Counted from the stretch's first letter, positions 1-7,909 are shown. The stretch is 33,193 bases of DNA from JAAZKO01 sp964432115 (GCA_964432115.1 CAYSMC010000037.1:1-33193), one strand, 5' to 3'. Made by a program: numbers and translations. Notes: generated by a model not told the origin, from the letters alone.

Positions 1-204
1 TTTTTTTAAATTTTTATTAATATTTTTGTAATTTTTTATAATTTTTTCAGCACTATTTTTAATCAATTGTTCATCTTCACTTTTGTTTAAGTTGTGAAAA
101 AGATATTGTTTCACGTTTTTTTGTAAAGCAAAAATTGACCAACAATTAATTAGTAAAACAATTGAGAAGCAAGCTAGTAGTACAAAAATTATTTTTTTTG
201 CCAT
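1..204 (-). CDS. Membrane-anchored or secreted protein, N-terminal part only
   Basis: The reading frame starts at an ATG at 204 and stays open for 68 codons to the window edge, so the C-terminus is missing. Residues about 4-26 form one hydrophobic segment (IIFVLLACFSIVLLINCWSI) after two lysines, which suits a signal anchor or signal peptide. The rest is rich in Lys, Asn and Gln and looks soluble. Its start overlaps the last 16 bp of the glycosyltransferase gene upstream, so the two are probably co-transcribed and translationally coupled. I do not recognise the family; the visible part is too short to assign a function. Confidence 0.6.
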   Translation of the reverse strand, partial: MAKKIIFVLLACFSIVLLINCWSIFALQKNVKQYLFHNLNKSEDEQLIKNSAEKIIKNYKNINKNLKK

Positions 205-1202
205 AATTTTTGATAAGTATCAGCAATCACTGGCCAGGTCAAACTAGTACTGATCTTTTTATCAAACTTCTTTGTTCGTGGAGTTTTGATTATAGCTTGA
301 GCTATTTTTTGCGAATTATTAGTCATAAAAATATAGTCTTTAAAAATTGACATTGCTAAATAGTCTTTAATTAATTGATTGTGGTAGTGAGCAATTACTT
401 GGCAATGTTGTTTTAAAGCTTCACAAATACTGAGGTATCGAGAGACAAAAGCAATTGGATAATGACTAAACAGTTGTTCGGCTTTAGCGACTGCGCCACG
501 AAAAGTGACATCAAGTTGATAATTTTTACTAAATTGTTTGGCTTGATTCATTAATGGCCCATCACCAAAAACATCTAGATGATAGTTAATTTTTTTATTT
601 TTTAAGATATTAAGGGCTTCGAGATATTCTAAAATACCAGTTTCTGGGACTAAACGACCAACAAAAATAATTTTCCTTAGATTTTTGTTATTTGGATTAT
701 TCATTTCTTGGTCACTAGCTCCATAAATAATATAGTCAGCCTTAACACCATAATATTTCTCGTGAAAACCGCCAACTACAATACTGCCCTTACAAAATCG
801 ATTGGCTAAACGATGCCAAAAAATAGCTTTGTTGTTTAGTTTATCACTCGATTCATGTCCGTGAAAAGTAATAAAAAGCTTGTGAAAAATAAAAGGATAG
901 AGAGGGATGATCCACCAAAACACACCATGGATATGAATAATATCTGCTTCTTTGAATAAATTTCTATGATTAACTATCTGTCGCCAAATTTTGAATTTGT
1001 AATAATGGCTATAGCGATTATCGATACGATCAACTTTAATTTGATCAATTAATTCAGTTCTTAGCAGTTTTAAATTTTCATTGCCAGCTAAAACCCTAAC
1101 TTGATGATTTTTTTTGATTAATTCTTGATTAATTTTACTTAAGTGTTTTTCCACACCTCCAATATGGGGAGTGTAATACTGGCTAATTTGTAGGACTTTC
1201 AT
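189..1202 (-). CDS. GT4-family glycosyltransferase
   Basis: Predicted GT-B fold retaining glycosyltransferase of 337 residues that would move a sugar from a nucleotide sugar to a surface glycan or lipid carrier at the inner membrane face. The N-terminus has the family's glycine-rich start (QYYTPHIGGVEKHLSKI, about residues 8-24), which binds the acceptor side. The C-terminal domain begins near KIIFVGRLVPETGILEYLEAL, the usual GT4 donor-domain strand and helix. The usual EGFGLPxxEA donor motif is degenerate here (SRYLSICEALKQ), so the donor cannot be guessed. The length is slightly short for the family. It starts 11 bp from the divergent GT2 gene, and its 3' end overlaps the anchored protein gene. 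Confidence 0.85.
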   Translation of the reverse strand: MKVLQISQYYTPHIGGVEKHLSKINQELIKKNHQVRVLAGNENLKLLRTELIDQIKVDRIDNRYSHYYKFKIWRQIVNHRNLFKEADIIHIHGVFWWIIPLYPFIFHKLFITFHGHESSDKLNNKAIFWHRLANRFCKGSIVVGGFHEKYYGVKADYIIYGASDQEMNNPNNKNLRKIIFVGRLVPETGILEYLEALNILKNKKINYHLDVFGDGPLMNQAKQFSKNYQLDVTFRGAVAKAEQLFSHYPIAFVSRYLSICEALKQHCQVIAHYHNQLIKDYLAMSIFKDYIFMTNNSQKIAQAIIKTPRTKKFDKKISTSLTWPVIADTYQKLWQKK

Positions 1203-1207
1203 ATAAT
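1202..1207 (+). promoter_or_regulatory. -10 box for the GT2 gene
   Basis: A perfect TATAAT lies 6 nt before the ATG at 1214 and overlaps the start codon of the divergent GT4 gene. Transcription from it would start at or next to the ATG, giving a leaderless mRNA. No clear -35 is visible. Confidence 0.55.
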
Positions 1208-1213
1208 GAGCTT

Positions 1214-2155
1214 ATGTCTCAGTTTGATTATAAGAAAGAAATGCTTTCCTTGATAGTAACGGTTTTTAATGAAGCAACAACAATTGAAAATTTTTTGCTA
1301 AGTGTCCAAAAACAAAGTTTAGTGCCAGGTGAGGTGATTATTGTCGATGCTCAATCAACTGATTGCACCGCCGATTTAATCAGCAATTTTGCTAAAAATA
1401 CTTCTTTAAATATTCGGTTTTTTATTAAACAAGGCAATCGTAGTATCGGGCGCAACTTGGCTGTGAGGAAGAGTCGGGGAAAGTATGTAGCTATTACAGA
1501 TGCCGGTTGTATTTTGGATAAAGATTGGTTAAAAGAATTATGGCGCACGCAATGTGAAAGTCAGGAGCCAGTAGTAGCTGGTTATTATTGGGGTGTAGCT
1601 AATAGTGTTTTCCAAGAAGCAACGATTCCCTATTTTTTAGTGATGCCCGAGCGAATTAAGGAAAAAGAATTTTTACCAGCCACTCGTTCGATGCTCATTA
1701 AAAAATCTTTATGGCAAAAAATGGGGGGATTAGATGAAGCATTAAATTATAATGAAGATTATCATTTGGCAAAACGATTAAAAAATCAGCAAGTTAAAAT
1801 TGCTTTTAGCAACAAAGCGATAGTTTATTGGTTGCCTCCAAAAAATCTTGGTCAATTTTGCCAAAAAATTTACTTTTTTGCTAAAGGAGATGCTGCTGCA
1901 AGTTTAATTCGCTCTAAAGTTTACTTAATTTTTTTGAGATATTTAATTTTTTTTGGAATTTTATTATTTTTTCCTAATAATTATTTAATTTTTTGGCTAA
2001 TGGGTTTGTATTTATTGTGGGCGATGTTGAAGAATGTCAAATATTGTCCTAGATCTTTTTTTTATTTGCCAATTTTACAGTTATTGGCTGATTGGCTGGT
2101 TATGTTAGGAACTGGTGTGGGATTTTTTCAATCTAATTTATCTAATAAATCCTGA
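1214..2155 (+). CDS. GT2-family glycosyltransferase with C-terminal membrane segments
   Basis: Inverting GT-A type glycosyltransferase, 313 residues. The nucleotide-sugar domain begins at SLIVTVFNEATTIENFL, followed by VIIVDAQSTDCT; the metal-binding strand reads AITDAGCI in place of the commoner DxD. The acceptor region has GGLDEALNYNEDYHLAKRL with the conserved ED pair. The last 80 residues hold two or three hydrophobic stretches (about 236-275 and 285-305), so the enzyme is probably membrane-bound and acts on a lipid-linked acceptor. It is divergent from the GT4 gene, and its last 28 bp overlap the convergent murI gene. The substrate is unknown; a role in surface polysaccharide is inferred from the neighbours. 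Confidence 0.87.
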   Translation: MSQFDYKKEMLSLIVTVFNEATTIENFLLSVQKQSLVPGEVIIVDAQSTDCTADLISNFAKNTSLNIRFFIKQGNRSIGRNLAVRKSRGKYVAITDAGCILDKDWLKELWRTQCESQEPVVAGYYWGVANSVFQEATIPYFLVMPERIKEKEFLPATRSMLIKKSLWQKMGGLDEALNYNEDYHLAKRLKNQQVKIAFSNKAIVYWLPPKNLGQFCQKIYFFAKGDAAASLIRSKVYLIFLRYLIFFGILLFFPNNYLIFWLMGLYLLWAMLKNVKYCPRSFFYLPILQLLADWLVMLGTGVGFFQSNLSNKS

Positions 2156-2916
2156 TATTGTTTTGCTAATTTAAGATTTCTTTTTTGGGAAAAATAAAAA
2201 CTAATTCTTTGATCGTTTTGGTCAATTGGATGATCTGGAGAACAATTAATATCTAATCGCTTGATGACGTGTTGAACAGTACCCAAATTTCCATCAACAA
2301 TTAAACTGTTGGGGAATAAATTGTGAAAGTTTTTTTGAAAAAAAGAAAAATGTGTGCAACCGAGTACAATGGCATCAAATTTATTGTTAGGATCGATGTT
2401 TGTTTTTAAATAATGATTAATCTTTTGCTGATCAAAACAATTGTTTTCGACAAATTTAACTAATTCTTTCAAAACCACCGTTGTAAAATTAGCTTGTTGA
2501 CTAAAACGTTGTTTTAGTTTGGCTAGTTGTTGGCTATTGGCAGTGATGTTGGTGGCAGTGATTAAAATTTCAGTCTTTTTGCTTAGCTTTTGCTTTTTTA
2601 ATTGATCAATGGCCAATTTAATTGCAGGCTCCATACCAAAAATTGGAAAATTAAATCTGCTTTGATTTCTCAGCTCTTCAATGGCCAGGCTAGTTGCAGT
2701 ATTACAGGCAACGACTAAAGCATCTATTTTTTTTGTGGCTAAAAATTTTACGCTGTCTAGAACATACTGACTAACTAACTCGGCTTTTTTATCTCCATAA
2801 GGTAAATGTTGGTAATCAGCAAAATAAACAAAATTACTCGGACAAGCTAAATTAAGAAAAGTTTTTAAAACAGTTAAACCTCCAGCGCCAGAATCGAAAA
2901 TAGCGATTGTCATCAT
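2128..2916 (-). CDS. murI: Glutamate racemase
   Basis: Converts L-glutamate to the D-glutamate used in peptidoglycan stem peptides. All family signatures are present: IAIFDSGAGGLTVLK at the N-terminus, YFADYQHLPYGDK, the first catalytic cysteine in VACNTATS (C71) and the second in VLGCTHF (C187). At 262 residues it is normal length. Two adjacent ATGs (2916 and 2913) are possible starts; a TATAAT at 2922-2927 on the same strand lies 5 or 8 nt upstream, so either could be a leaderless start. It is the last gene after the DUF5320-like and DUF134 genes, 17 bp downstream of the latter, and its 3' end overlaps the convergent GT2 gene by 28 bp. Confidence 0.95.
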   Translation of the reverse strand: MMTIAIFDSGAGGLTVLKTFLNLACPSNFVYFADYQHLPYGDKKAELVSQYVLDSVKFLATKKIDALVVACNTATSLAIEELRNQSRFNFPIFGMEPAIKLAIDQLKKQKLSKKTEILITATNITANSQQLAKLKQRFSQQANFTTVVLKELVKFVENNCFDQQKINHYLKTNIDPNNKFDAIVLGCTHFSFFQKNFHNLFPNSLIVDGNLGTVQHVIKRLDINCSPDHPIDQNDQRISFYFSQKRNLKLAKQYQDLLDKLD

Positions 2917-2921
2917 TGTTG

Positions 2922-2927
2922 ATTATA
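2922..2927 (-). promoter_or_regulatory. -10 box for murI
   Basis: TATAAT on the minus strand in the 17-bp gap after the DUF134 gene. It sits 5 nt before the first ATG and 8 nt before the second, so murI may have its own leaderless transcript as well as read-through from the upstream operon promoter. Confidence 0.45.
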
Positions 2928-2933
2928 ACGTGT

Positions 2934-3209
2934 TTATTCTTCTATTCGAATGGCTTTTCCACTTACTAGCGCATCAGCAATTTTTTGATAAGTGTGATTG
3001 ATGGTGCGCGCGAAAGTGGGTTGAGAAATCGCCATTTCACTAGCAGCCGTTTTTTGATCTTTTTGATCAAAATTATAGAGCTTTAGGGCTTCAACTTCAT
3101 CTTTTGCCAGAGTTATTTCTTCAAGATTTCTTAAAGGAATACCTGTTGGTTTGAAGTAATGAGCTTTAGCTTGAAAGCGTAAACAACGACGAATTCTCGG
3201 TCTTGGCAT
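2934..3209 (-). CDS. DUF134-family helix-turn-helix protein
   Basis: A 91-residue protein that starts MPRPRIRRCLRF and continues with KPTGIPLRNLEEITLAKDEVEALKLY, the recognisable beginning of the DUF134 family. The second half (QKTAASEMAISQPTFARTINHTYQKIADAL, in two blocks) reads as a sigma-4-like helix-turn-helix, so DNA binding is likely. It follows the DUF5320-like gene with a 2-bp gap and precedes murI. In many bacteria DUF134 proteins lie near genes for iron-molybdenum-cofactor-like proteins; none is seen here. It is the obvious candidate to bind the palindrome at the operon's transcription start, but this is inference. Confidence 0.85.
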   Translation of the reverse strand: MPRPRIRRCLRFQAKAHYFKPTGIPLRNLEEITLAKDEVEALKLYNFDQKDQKTAASEMAISQPTFARTINHTYQKIADALVSGKAIRIEE

Positions 3210-3211
3210 AA

Positions 3212-3415
3212 TTAAGCAGGATTATAACAATTGATTCCTTGCATTACAGTGCCACATTTGGGACATGTAATTTCCGTGCAAGGAGTGCCTCGACGATGTG
3301 CTTCTTCGTGTTTGCATTTTGGACAAATACAAACATTTGAACCAAGAGGCCGATTAGCTCTACGACCAGTACGAGGACCTTTTCCTAGAGGGCCAGTTCC
3401 ATCAAGATTTGGCAT
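3212..3415 (-). CDS. Small DUF5320-like zinc-ribbon protein
   Basis: A 67-residue protein. The N-terminus (MPNLDGTGPLGKGPRTGRR) matches the Gly/Pro-rich DUF5320-type start seen in small proteins of anaerobes and CPR bacteria. The C-terminal half has two CxxC pairs, CPKC near residue 32 and CPKC near residue 51, plus extra cysteines, which should bind one zinc or an iron centre. The start is well supported: AAGGAA lies 4 nt upstream of the ATG, and a consensus promoter lies 43 bp upstream. It is the first gene of the operon DUF5320-DUF134-murI. The function is unknown; metal binding and a link with the DUF134 regulator are likely. Confidence 0.8.
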   Translation of the reverse strand: MPNLDGTGPLGKGPRTGRRANRPLGSNVCICPKCKHEEAHRRGTPCTEITCPKCGTVMQGINCYNPA

Positions 3416-3443
3416 ATATTTCCTTTCTTTAATTAATAATTTA

Positions 3444-3459
3444 ATGAATACATATTCAT
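3444..3459. promoter_or_regulatory. Palindromic operator candidate at the DUF5320 operon start
   Basis: A perfect inverted repeat, ATGAATA-2 nt-TATTCAT, whose centre coincides with the predicted transcription start about 7 nt below the -10 box. It overlaps the last two bases of that box. A dimeric repressor bound here would block transcription. The DUF134 HTH protein encoded by the same operon is the natural candidate. Confidence 0.5.
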
Positions 3460-3486
3460 AATATCACTCTCATTAACTTTTGTCAA
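3458..3486 (-). promoter_or_regulatory. Promoter of the DUF5320-DUF134-murI operon
   Basis: On the minus strand TTGACA (3481-3486) is followed by exactly 17 bp and TATTAT (3458-3463), with TGA directly before the -10, so it is both a consensus and an extended -10 promoter. The expected leader is about 36 nt and carries a Shine-Dalgarno AAGGAA. Confidence 0.75.
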
Positions 3487-3547
3487 ATAGTCACAATCAG
3501 AAATGCTTATTGAAGAAATTGGCGAGTTTTTAAATATTTTGCAAGAT

Positions 3548-4450
3548 CTAAGTTAAACTTTTAATTAATTGATTGAGTTTATCCTGTTGATCCTGATAAA
3601 AACTTTTTTTATCTATTTTGATAATATTTTTAATTTCACGGGTACGATATTTTTTTTCTAGATTAGTCAAATCATCGTCGCTCACCAACAAATAAGCTAA
3701 TTTATTGTTATAAACAGTCACAAACAATAAATCACCCAAGGCGATTTGATCATTCCTAATAAAAAAGCTTTGCCAACGTCCAGTGGGGAAGGCAGTAAAG
3801 CCGTAACGAGCTTTAAATTCAAATAAACCAGTTGTATTAAATAAGCCTGCTGGATTACTAGCTCTACCATGACTAATACTTTTAAGTTTTTTATCCAAGG
3901 CAAATTTAATCAATTGATATTCTAAGATAGCTCCAACACCACCACGAATTTTACTAAATCTCTCTTTGGCTCCAAAAGATACCACAGCACTGGCTTCATT
4001 AATTGAGAAAACCAGGGCCGAACGCAAGGCATTTTCTTTATAAAGTCCTGCTATATAGCACTTTTTTTCAACTCTAATTCTGCCCAAAATCGAAGTTTCT
4101 AAATCATAAATGATAGCTCGCTCCTTGCGCATGGTGGTGTTTTGATAAAGTGTTTTAAACTCTTCAAATAAAGTTTCGTCCATTTCTCGCACGTTTAACT
4201 GAAAGCCTTCTTCTTGAAAGTATTCTTGAGCTTTTTTTAAAGATTTTCTACCTCTTTTGGAAAGAATATAATCTTCAGCTTTTTCTATACCAGTCAGATC
4301 ACCAAACCAAGTAATGTTTTCTGGGATATAAACTCCACCCTCTACTTGATATTTAAAAAACACCAGATCTGCTTCTTTCAACTCAGCTAAATCTGGTTTT
4401 TCGTGGTAAAAATAGCTAGCAATTTTGAGATTGGCTTTGTTTATTAACAT
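3548..4450 (-). CDS. FemAB/GNAT-fold acyltransferase-like protein
   Basis: A 300-residue protein with the pattern of the FemAB-like (Acetyltransf_6) group: a basic region RGRKSLKKAQEYFQEEGF (about 86-103), a central strand pair (KKCYIAGLYKENALRSALVF), a long helix GGVGAILEYQLIKFALDKKL and the family's closing FEFKARYGF near residue 220. Such proteins transfer an amino acid from aminoacyl-tRNA to peptidoglycan precursors, or acyl groups to other acceptors; which applies here cannot be told. It stands alone but is divergent from an operon that ends in a second FemAB protein, which suggests a shared envelope pathway. A TATAAT at 4460-4465 lies 9 nt before its ATG. Confidence 0.65.
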   Translation of the reverse strand: MLINKANLKIASYFYHEKPDLAELKEADLVFFKYQVEGGVYIPENITWFGDLTGIEKAEDYILSKRGRKSLKKAQEYFQEEGFQLNVREMDETLFEEFKTLYQNTTMRKERAIIYDLETSILGRIRVEKKCYIAGLYKENALRSALVFSINEASAVVSFGAKERFSKIRGGVGAILEYQLIKFALDKKLKSISHGRASNPAGLFNTTGLFEFKARYGFTAFPTGRWQSFFIRNDQIALGDLLFVTVYNNKLAYLLVSDDDLTNLEKKYRTREIKNIIKIDKKSFYQDQQDKLNQLIKSLT

Positions 4451-4459
4451 TGTTCTCTT

Positions 4460-4465
4460 ATTATA
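4460..4465 (-). promoter_or_regulatory. -10 box for the minus-strand FemAB-like gene
   Basis: TATAAT on the minus strand ends 9 nt before the ATG at 4450. Transcription would start within about three bases of the start codon. The 69-bp divergent spacer holds this box and the one at 4505-4513 for the opposite gene. Confidence 0.5.
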
Positions 4466-4504
4466 CTTTAGAGAATGTTTTTGCAGTAGTAATCTCTCTT
4501 GTAG

Positions 4505-4513
4505 TATGATAAT
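4505..4513 (+). promoter_or_regulatory. -10 region for the transglutaminase-like operon
   Basis: Overlapping TATGAT (4505-4510) and GATAAT (4508-4513) lie 6-9 nt before the ATG at 4520. TTGCAG at 4480-4485 could serve as -35 with 19-bp spacing to TATGAT. There is no room for a Shine-Dalgarno site, so a leaderless transcript is likely. Confidence 0.45.
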
Positions 4514-4519
4514 GAATTA

Positions 4520-5356
4520 ATGCAGCATTTTTCCTTAAATTTTACTCAAAAAGACCCCCAGCACTATTATTTATTTCCTATACCTAGGACTAATATTTAT
4601 CAAGACATTAGTCAACTACTAATTCCCGAATCTAGTCAAATTGTCAAATTAGATCAAGATAATCAATTAATGATTGCTAAAGCTGATAGTTGTTTGAGTA
4701 TGAATTTTCAACATCAGGCTAAAGTTATTGCTACTGATTGGAGATCGCTGCAATTAAAAAAAAGTCACAACAGTGAAGATTTCCAGCAAGATCAATATGT
4801 CAATTACCTTGATCAAAATATGCGAGACGTGGCTGACAATTGGAAAAATGGAGAAAAAGATTTAAAAAAAATCACAATCATGTTTTATGAAAAAACTCTT
4901 GAATATCTGAGTTATGGACAGGCTATTAAAGAGTTACACCCATACTCCCAAGCGTTAAAAGAAAAAGTAACAGATTGTGGTGGTTTTGCTACTTTTTTGA
5001 TGACGCTATTACAGACTCAAGGTTTAGTGTCTCGATTGGCTGTAGGTTATTTGATCAAAGACAGTTATCTTCAAAAATTAAAAAAACAATTAAAACTAAA
5101 ATTTACTTGGTCAGATTTGACGATGCATGCTTGGTTAGAATTGCAAACGGCCGATGGAAGCTGGCTGCCTTTAGATCCAGCTGTAGATTGGCGATATCGT
5201 CATGGTCAGAGTCGTCGCTTGGCTAATTTTACTCATTTAGCAGCTGATCGGTTATTGATTAGTTATGGTCATAATCATCGTTTTCGCTATTTTCAGCACA
5301 GTTATCATTGGCCAATTTTGCAACACCCCCAACTGATTAAGGAGAATAATGCTTAA
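4520..5356 (+). CDS. Transglutaminase-like (papain-fold) protein
   Basis: A 278-residue protein with the transglutaminase-core triad: Cys153 in DCGGFATFL, His203 in MHAWLEL and Asp219 in PLDPAVDW, in the right order and spacing. No signal peptide or membrane segment is seen, so it is probably cytoplasmic. Bacterial members act as amidases, proteases or acyl-transfer enzymes on peptides; the substrate here is unknown. It overlaps the DegT-family gene by 8 bp, and that gene overlaps the FemAB gene by 23 bp, so the three are made together. The context suggests modification of an envelope amino-sugar or peptide. It starts leaderlessly at 4520. Confidence 0.78.
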   Translation: MQHFSLNFTQKDPQHYYLFPIPRTNIYQDISQLLIPESSQIVKLDQDNQLMIAKADSCLSMNFQHQAKVIATDWRSLQLKKSHNSEDFQQDQYVNYLDQNMRDVADNWKNGEKDLKKITIMFYEKTLEYLSYGQAIKELHPYSQALKEKVTDCGGFATFLMTLLQTQGLVSRLAVGYLIKDSYLQKLKKQLKLKFTWSDLTMHAWLELQTADGSWLPLDPAVDWRYRHGQSRRLANFTHLAADRLLISYGHNHRFRYFQHSYHWPILQHPQLIKENNA

Positions 5357-6563
5357 TCTAAATTTTGCTAGTAATGAAAATACAACTGAAGCTCGTCGTG
5401 CTCTTCATTTATTGAGTCACAAGAAGCGATGGCAAGAGGGACCAGCACTAGCAGAGTTAAACCAGGCTTTGGCTGAAAAATTCTCGACAGCAACTAATCA
5501 AGTTTTTTTTACCTTAGCTGCTCGAAGTGCTCTCTATTTATTTTTAAAAAGTTTGGGTTTAGCCAAAAACAGCGAAGTTCTAGTTCAGGCCTTTACTTGC
5601 GAAGCGGTAGTTTTACCAGTTCTAGCAACTGATTTATCTCCAAAATATGTAGATATCGAAGATGAAACTTGGTCGATGGACTTTAATGATTTGACAAAAA
5701 AAATCAGCCAGCACAGTCGAGTGTTAATTTTACAACATAGTTTTGCTATGTTACCTCGAGATAGAGCACAAATTTTACAACTGGCAAAAGAGCGAAATTT
5801 GCTAGTTATCGAAGATTTAGCTCATGGTTTTAGCCCTCAGTTATTAGATCAGCAATCCTATCCAAGTTCAAAACTTTTATCTTTTGGTCGTTCAAAGTTT
5901 TTTAGTGCTGTCTATGGAGGAGCAATTATTGTTGAGTCGCAACTGATTAATAAAAAATTTACTCAAAGCGTTGCACAATTAGCACCAGTCACTAAGCAAT
6001 TTATTAGCAAAGCTCTTGCTTATAAAATTTTAACCCCGCTTTTGAAAAAAACTTATAATTGGGGAGGCAAATTGTTTCACGCCCTGTTCAATTATCTGGG
6101 AATTTTTAATCATGAAATTACTTGTCAAGAAAAAGCGGGTAACTACGATGATTGGCTAAATAAAGCTCTACCCAACGTATTTGCTCAATTATTGTTAGAG
6201 CAAATACGCAATTATTCGGTAACGTACACCGATCGTCAAAAAATTGCTCAACTATATTGGCAAGAATTGCCTCAAAACATTGCTAGCAACAATTTACCAA
6301 GCTTACGCTATCCATTGCTTTTTGATCAAGCAGATTCCTTTTTAGCTAAAATGGCTAAACGGGGATATATATTGGGTAATTGGTACCGACAAGTAGTGGC
6401 GCCACCCGCACTAAATTTAACTAAAGTACAATATCAAATGGGTAGTTGTCCAAGGGCAGAACAAATGAGTCAACAAGTTGTTAATTTGCCACTTAATATT
6501 AGTTTAAAAGAAGCTCAAAAATTATTAGGAATTGTAATTGATGTCAGAAAAAATTTTAATTGA
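5349..6563 (+). CDS. DegT/DnrJ/EryC1-family PLP-dependent protein
   Basis: A fold-type-I PLP enzyme of 404 residues. Visible motifs are the N-terminal RWQEGPALAELNQALAEKF, the cofactor loop AARSALYLF, VLVQAFTCEAVVLPVL, the PLP-ring aspartate region VIEDLAHGF (usually EDAAQA) and the Schiff-base lysine K183 in SFGRSKFFSAVYGGAI. Most relatives aminate keto-sugars for surface glycans. The changed EDLAHG motif and a divergent C-terminus make the substrate uncertain. A strong Shine-Dalgarno AAGGAG lies 5 nt before the ATG, which is unusual in this window and fits an internal operon gene. It overlaps both neighbours (8 and 23 bp). Confidence 0.85.
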   Translation: MLNLNFASNENTTEARRALHLLSHKKRWQEGPALAELNQALAEKFSTATNQVFFTLAARSALYLFLKSLGLAKNSEVLVQAFTCEAVVLPVLATDLSPKYVDIEDETWSMDFNDLTKKISQHSRVLILQHSFAMLPRDRAQILQLAKERNLLVIEDLAHGFSPQLLDQQSYPSSKLLSFGRSKFFSAVYGGAIIVESQLINKKFTQSVAQLAPVTKQFISKALAYKILTPLLKKTYNWGGKLFHALFNYLGIFNHEITCQEKAGNYDDWLNKALPNVFAQLLLEQIRNYSVTYTDRQKIAQLYWQELPQNIASNNLPSLRYPLLFDQADSFLAKMAKRGYILGNWYRQVVAPPALNLTKVQYQMGSCPRAEQMSQQVVNLPLNISLKEAQKLLGIVIDVRKNFN

Positions 6564-7590
6564 AACAGTAGACAGTCCTGAATTGTGGGAACAATATCTC
6601 GATCAGTGGCCGGAAGCTAATTTTTTGCAATCTAGCGCTTGGAAAACTTTTCAGGAAAAAGTGGGCAAGCAAGTTTGGGCGCTTCGATTATATGAATCAA
6701 ATCAACAAAAAAATAAAACTAGTTTAGCTCTGGCTTTAGTCATTGCTGAAACGGCGAAACGAGCTAATTATTTAACAATTGCGGGAGGTCCACTTTTGGA
6801 TTGGCAAAGTCAGAAGCGTCGATTAATTATTCAACAACTGTTAACTTTTTTAGAAACTATCGCCAAAAGCGAAAAAATTTCTTTTCTTCGTCTTCGTCCT
6901 CAAGCCCTATCTAGCCCCGAATTACAAAATTTTTTCAGTGAGCTCGGTTTTCGTCAATCGCCGATGCATTTAACTGCTGACTTAACCCTACAATTAGATT
7001 TATCCCAGAGGGAAGAGACCCTCTTGATTCAAATGCGCAAAAATACTCGTTATGAAGTGCGACGAGCGCAAAAAATGGGTATTAGCACACGAATTAGCAG
7101 CAATCCAGCTGATATTCAAGCTTTTTATGAAGCTCAGGTGCAGTTAGCCAACAGACAGAAATTTGTACCTTTTTCTTATCAGTTTCTTTATCAGCAATTT
7201 TTAGCTTTTCTTAAAAATGATCAAGTAGTATTAATTCACAGCTACCTGAAAGATCAGTTATTAGCCAGTGCATTTATTATTTTTTATCGCCACGAAGCTG
7301 TTTATCACTATGGTGTTTCTACTTTAGCTAATGCTAAATTACCTGGAAGTTATGCTTGTCAGTGGGCAGCTATTAAAGAAGCCAAAAAACGTGGGTTAGC
7401 TAGTTATAATTTTTGGGGAATTTCTCCAGTCAATGAGACTAAACATCGTTTTGCTGGCGTGAGTTTATTTAAACGTGGTTTTGCTGGCCAAGAGATAGAG
7501 TATCTAGCGGCTCAGGACTATCCATTTTCTAGTCATTACTTTTTAGTGAGAGCTTTTGAATTATTGAGGAAAAAAATTAGAAAACTATAA
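6541..7590 (+). CDS. FemAB-family peptidoglycan bridge/aminoacyl transferase
   Basis: A 349-residue FemAB/FemX-type protein, last of the transglutaminase-DegT-FemAB operon. The N-terminus has the typical NFLQSSAWKTFQEKVGKQ; the middle has QMRKNTRYEVRRAQKMGI (about 163-180), the segment that precedes the second GNAT domain in Fem proteins; and the end has the signature FWGISPVNETKHRFAGVSLFKRGF. Family members move amino acids from charged tRNA to the peptidoglycan stem. The substrate here is not known. The ATG at 6541 is preferred over an in-frame TTG three bases earlier. It overlaps the DegT gene by 23 bp, so it is translationally coupled. Confidence 0.85.
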   Translation: MSEKILIETVDSPELWEQYLDQWPEANFLQSSAWKTFQEKVGKQVWALRLYESNQQKNKTSLALALVIAETAKRANYLTIAGGPLLDWQSQKRRLIIQQLLTFLETIAKSEKISFLRLRPQALSSPELQNFFSELGFRQSPMHLTADLTLQLDLSQREETLLIQMRKNTRYEVRRAQKMGISTRISSNPADIQAFYEAQVQLANRQKFVPFSYQFLYQQFLAFLKNDQVVLIHSYLKDQLLASAFIIFYRHEAVYHYGVSTLANAKLPGSYACQWAAIKEAKKRGLASYNFWGISPVNETKHRFAGVSLFKRGFAGQEIEYLAAQDYPFSSHYFLVRAFELLRKKIRKL

Positions 7591-7645
7591 AAAAATAGTT
7601 AATTGTTTATTGGCAAGTAGTTTTCTTTGATAAGTTTTTATTTAA

Positions 7646-7909
7646 CTAAAACCCAGCTTGAACTGCACCTTTGGATAAAAAGAGTATTCTTAATTCGTTG
7701 AGCCAAGCGTTGCCAAATTCACTTAAGTAAAAGCAAGTTAATACCAGAAACAAGAGGATAAAAACGATAATTAAAGTTTTAGCGTTTGAATGTTTTTTAT
7801 AAAATTCCACCTGTTCTTCTAAAAAAATCTGTCTTTTTAAGAGTGCTTCTGCTTTGTTTTTTTCGATGCTTTGTTTGCTTTGGCGATTAGTTTTTGGCAT
7901 AATTTGCAT
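7646..7909 (-). CDS. Small one-TM protein
   Basis: An 87-residue unknown protein. Residues about 1-40 are charged, rich in Lys, Gln and Glu and probably helical or coiled; residues about 45-64 are a clear membrane helix (TLIIVFILLFLVLTCFYL); a short tail follows. A second ATG at 7900 is an alternative start. The architecture (basic cytoplasmic helix plus one membrane span) resembles FtsB/FtsL-like or other small envelope proteins, but no diagnostic motif supports this. It stands between the FemAB gene and a methyltransferase, and no terminator-like hairpin is visible on either side. Confidence 0.6.
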   Translation of the reverse strand: MQIMPKTNRQSKQSIEKNKAEALLKRQIFLEEQVEFYKKHSNAKTLIIVFILLFLVLTCFYLSEFGNAWLNELRILFLSKGAVQAGF

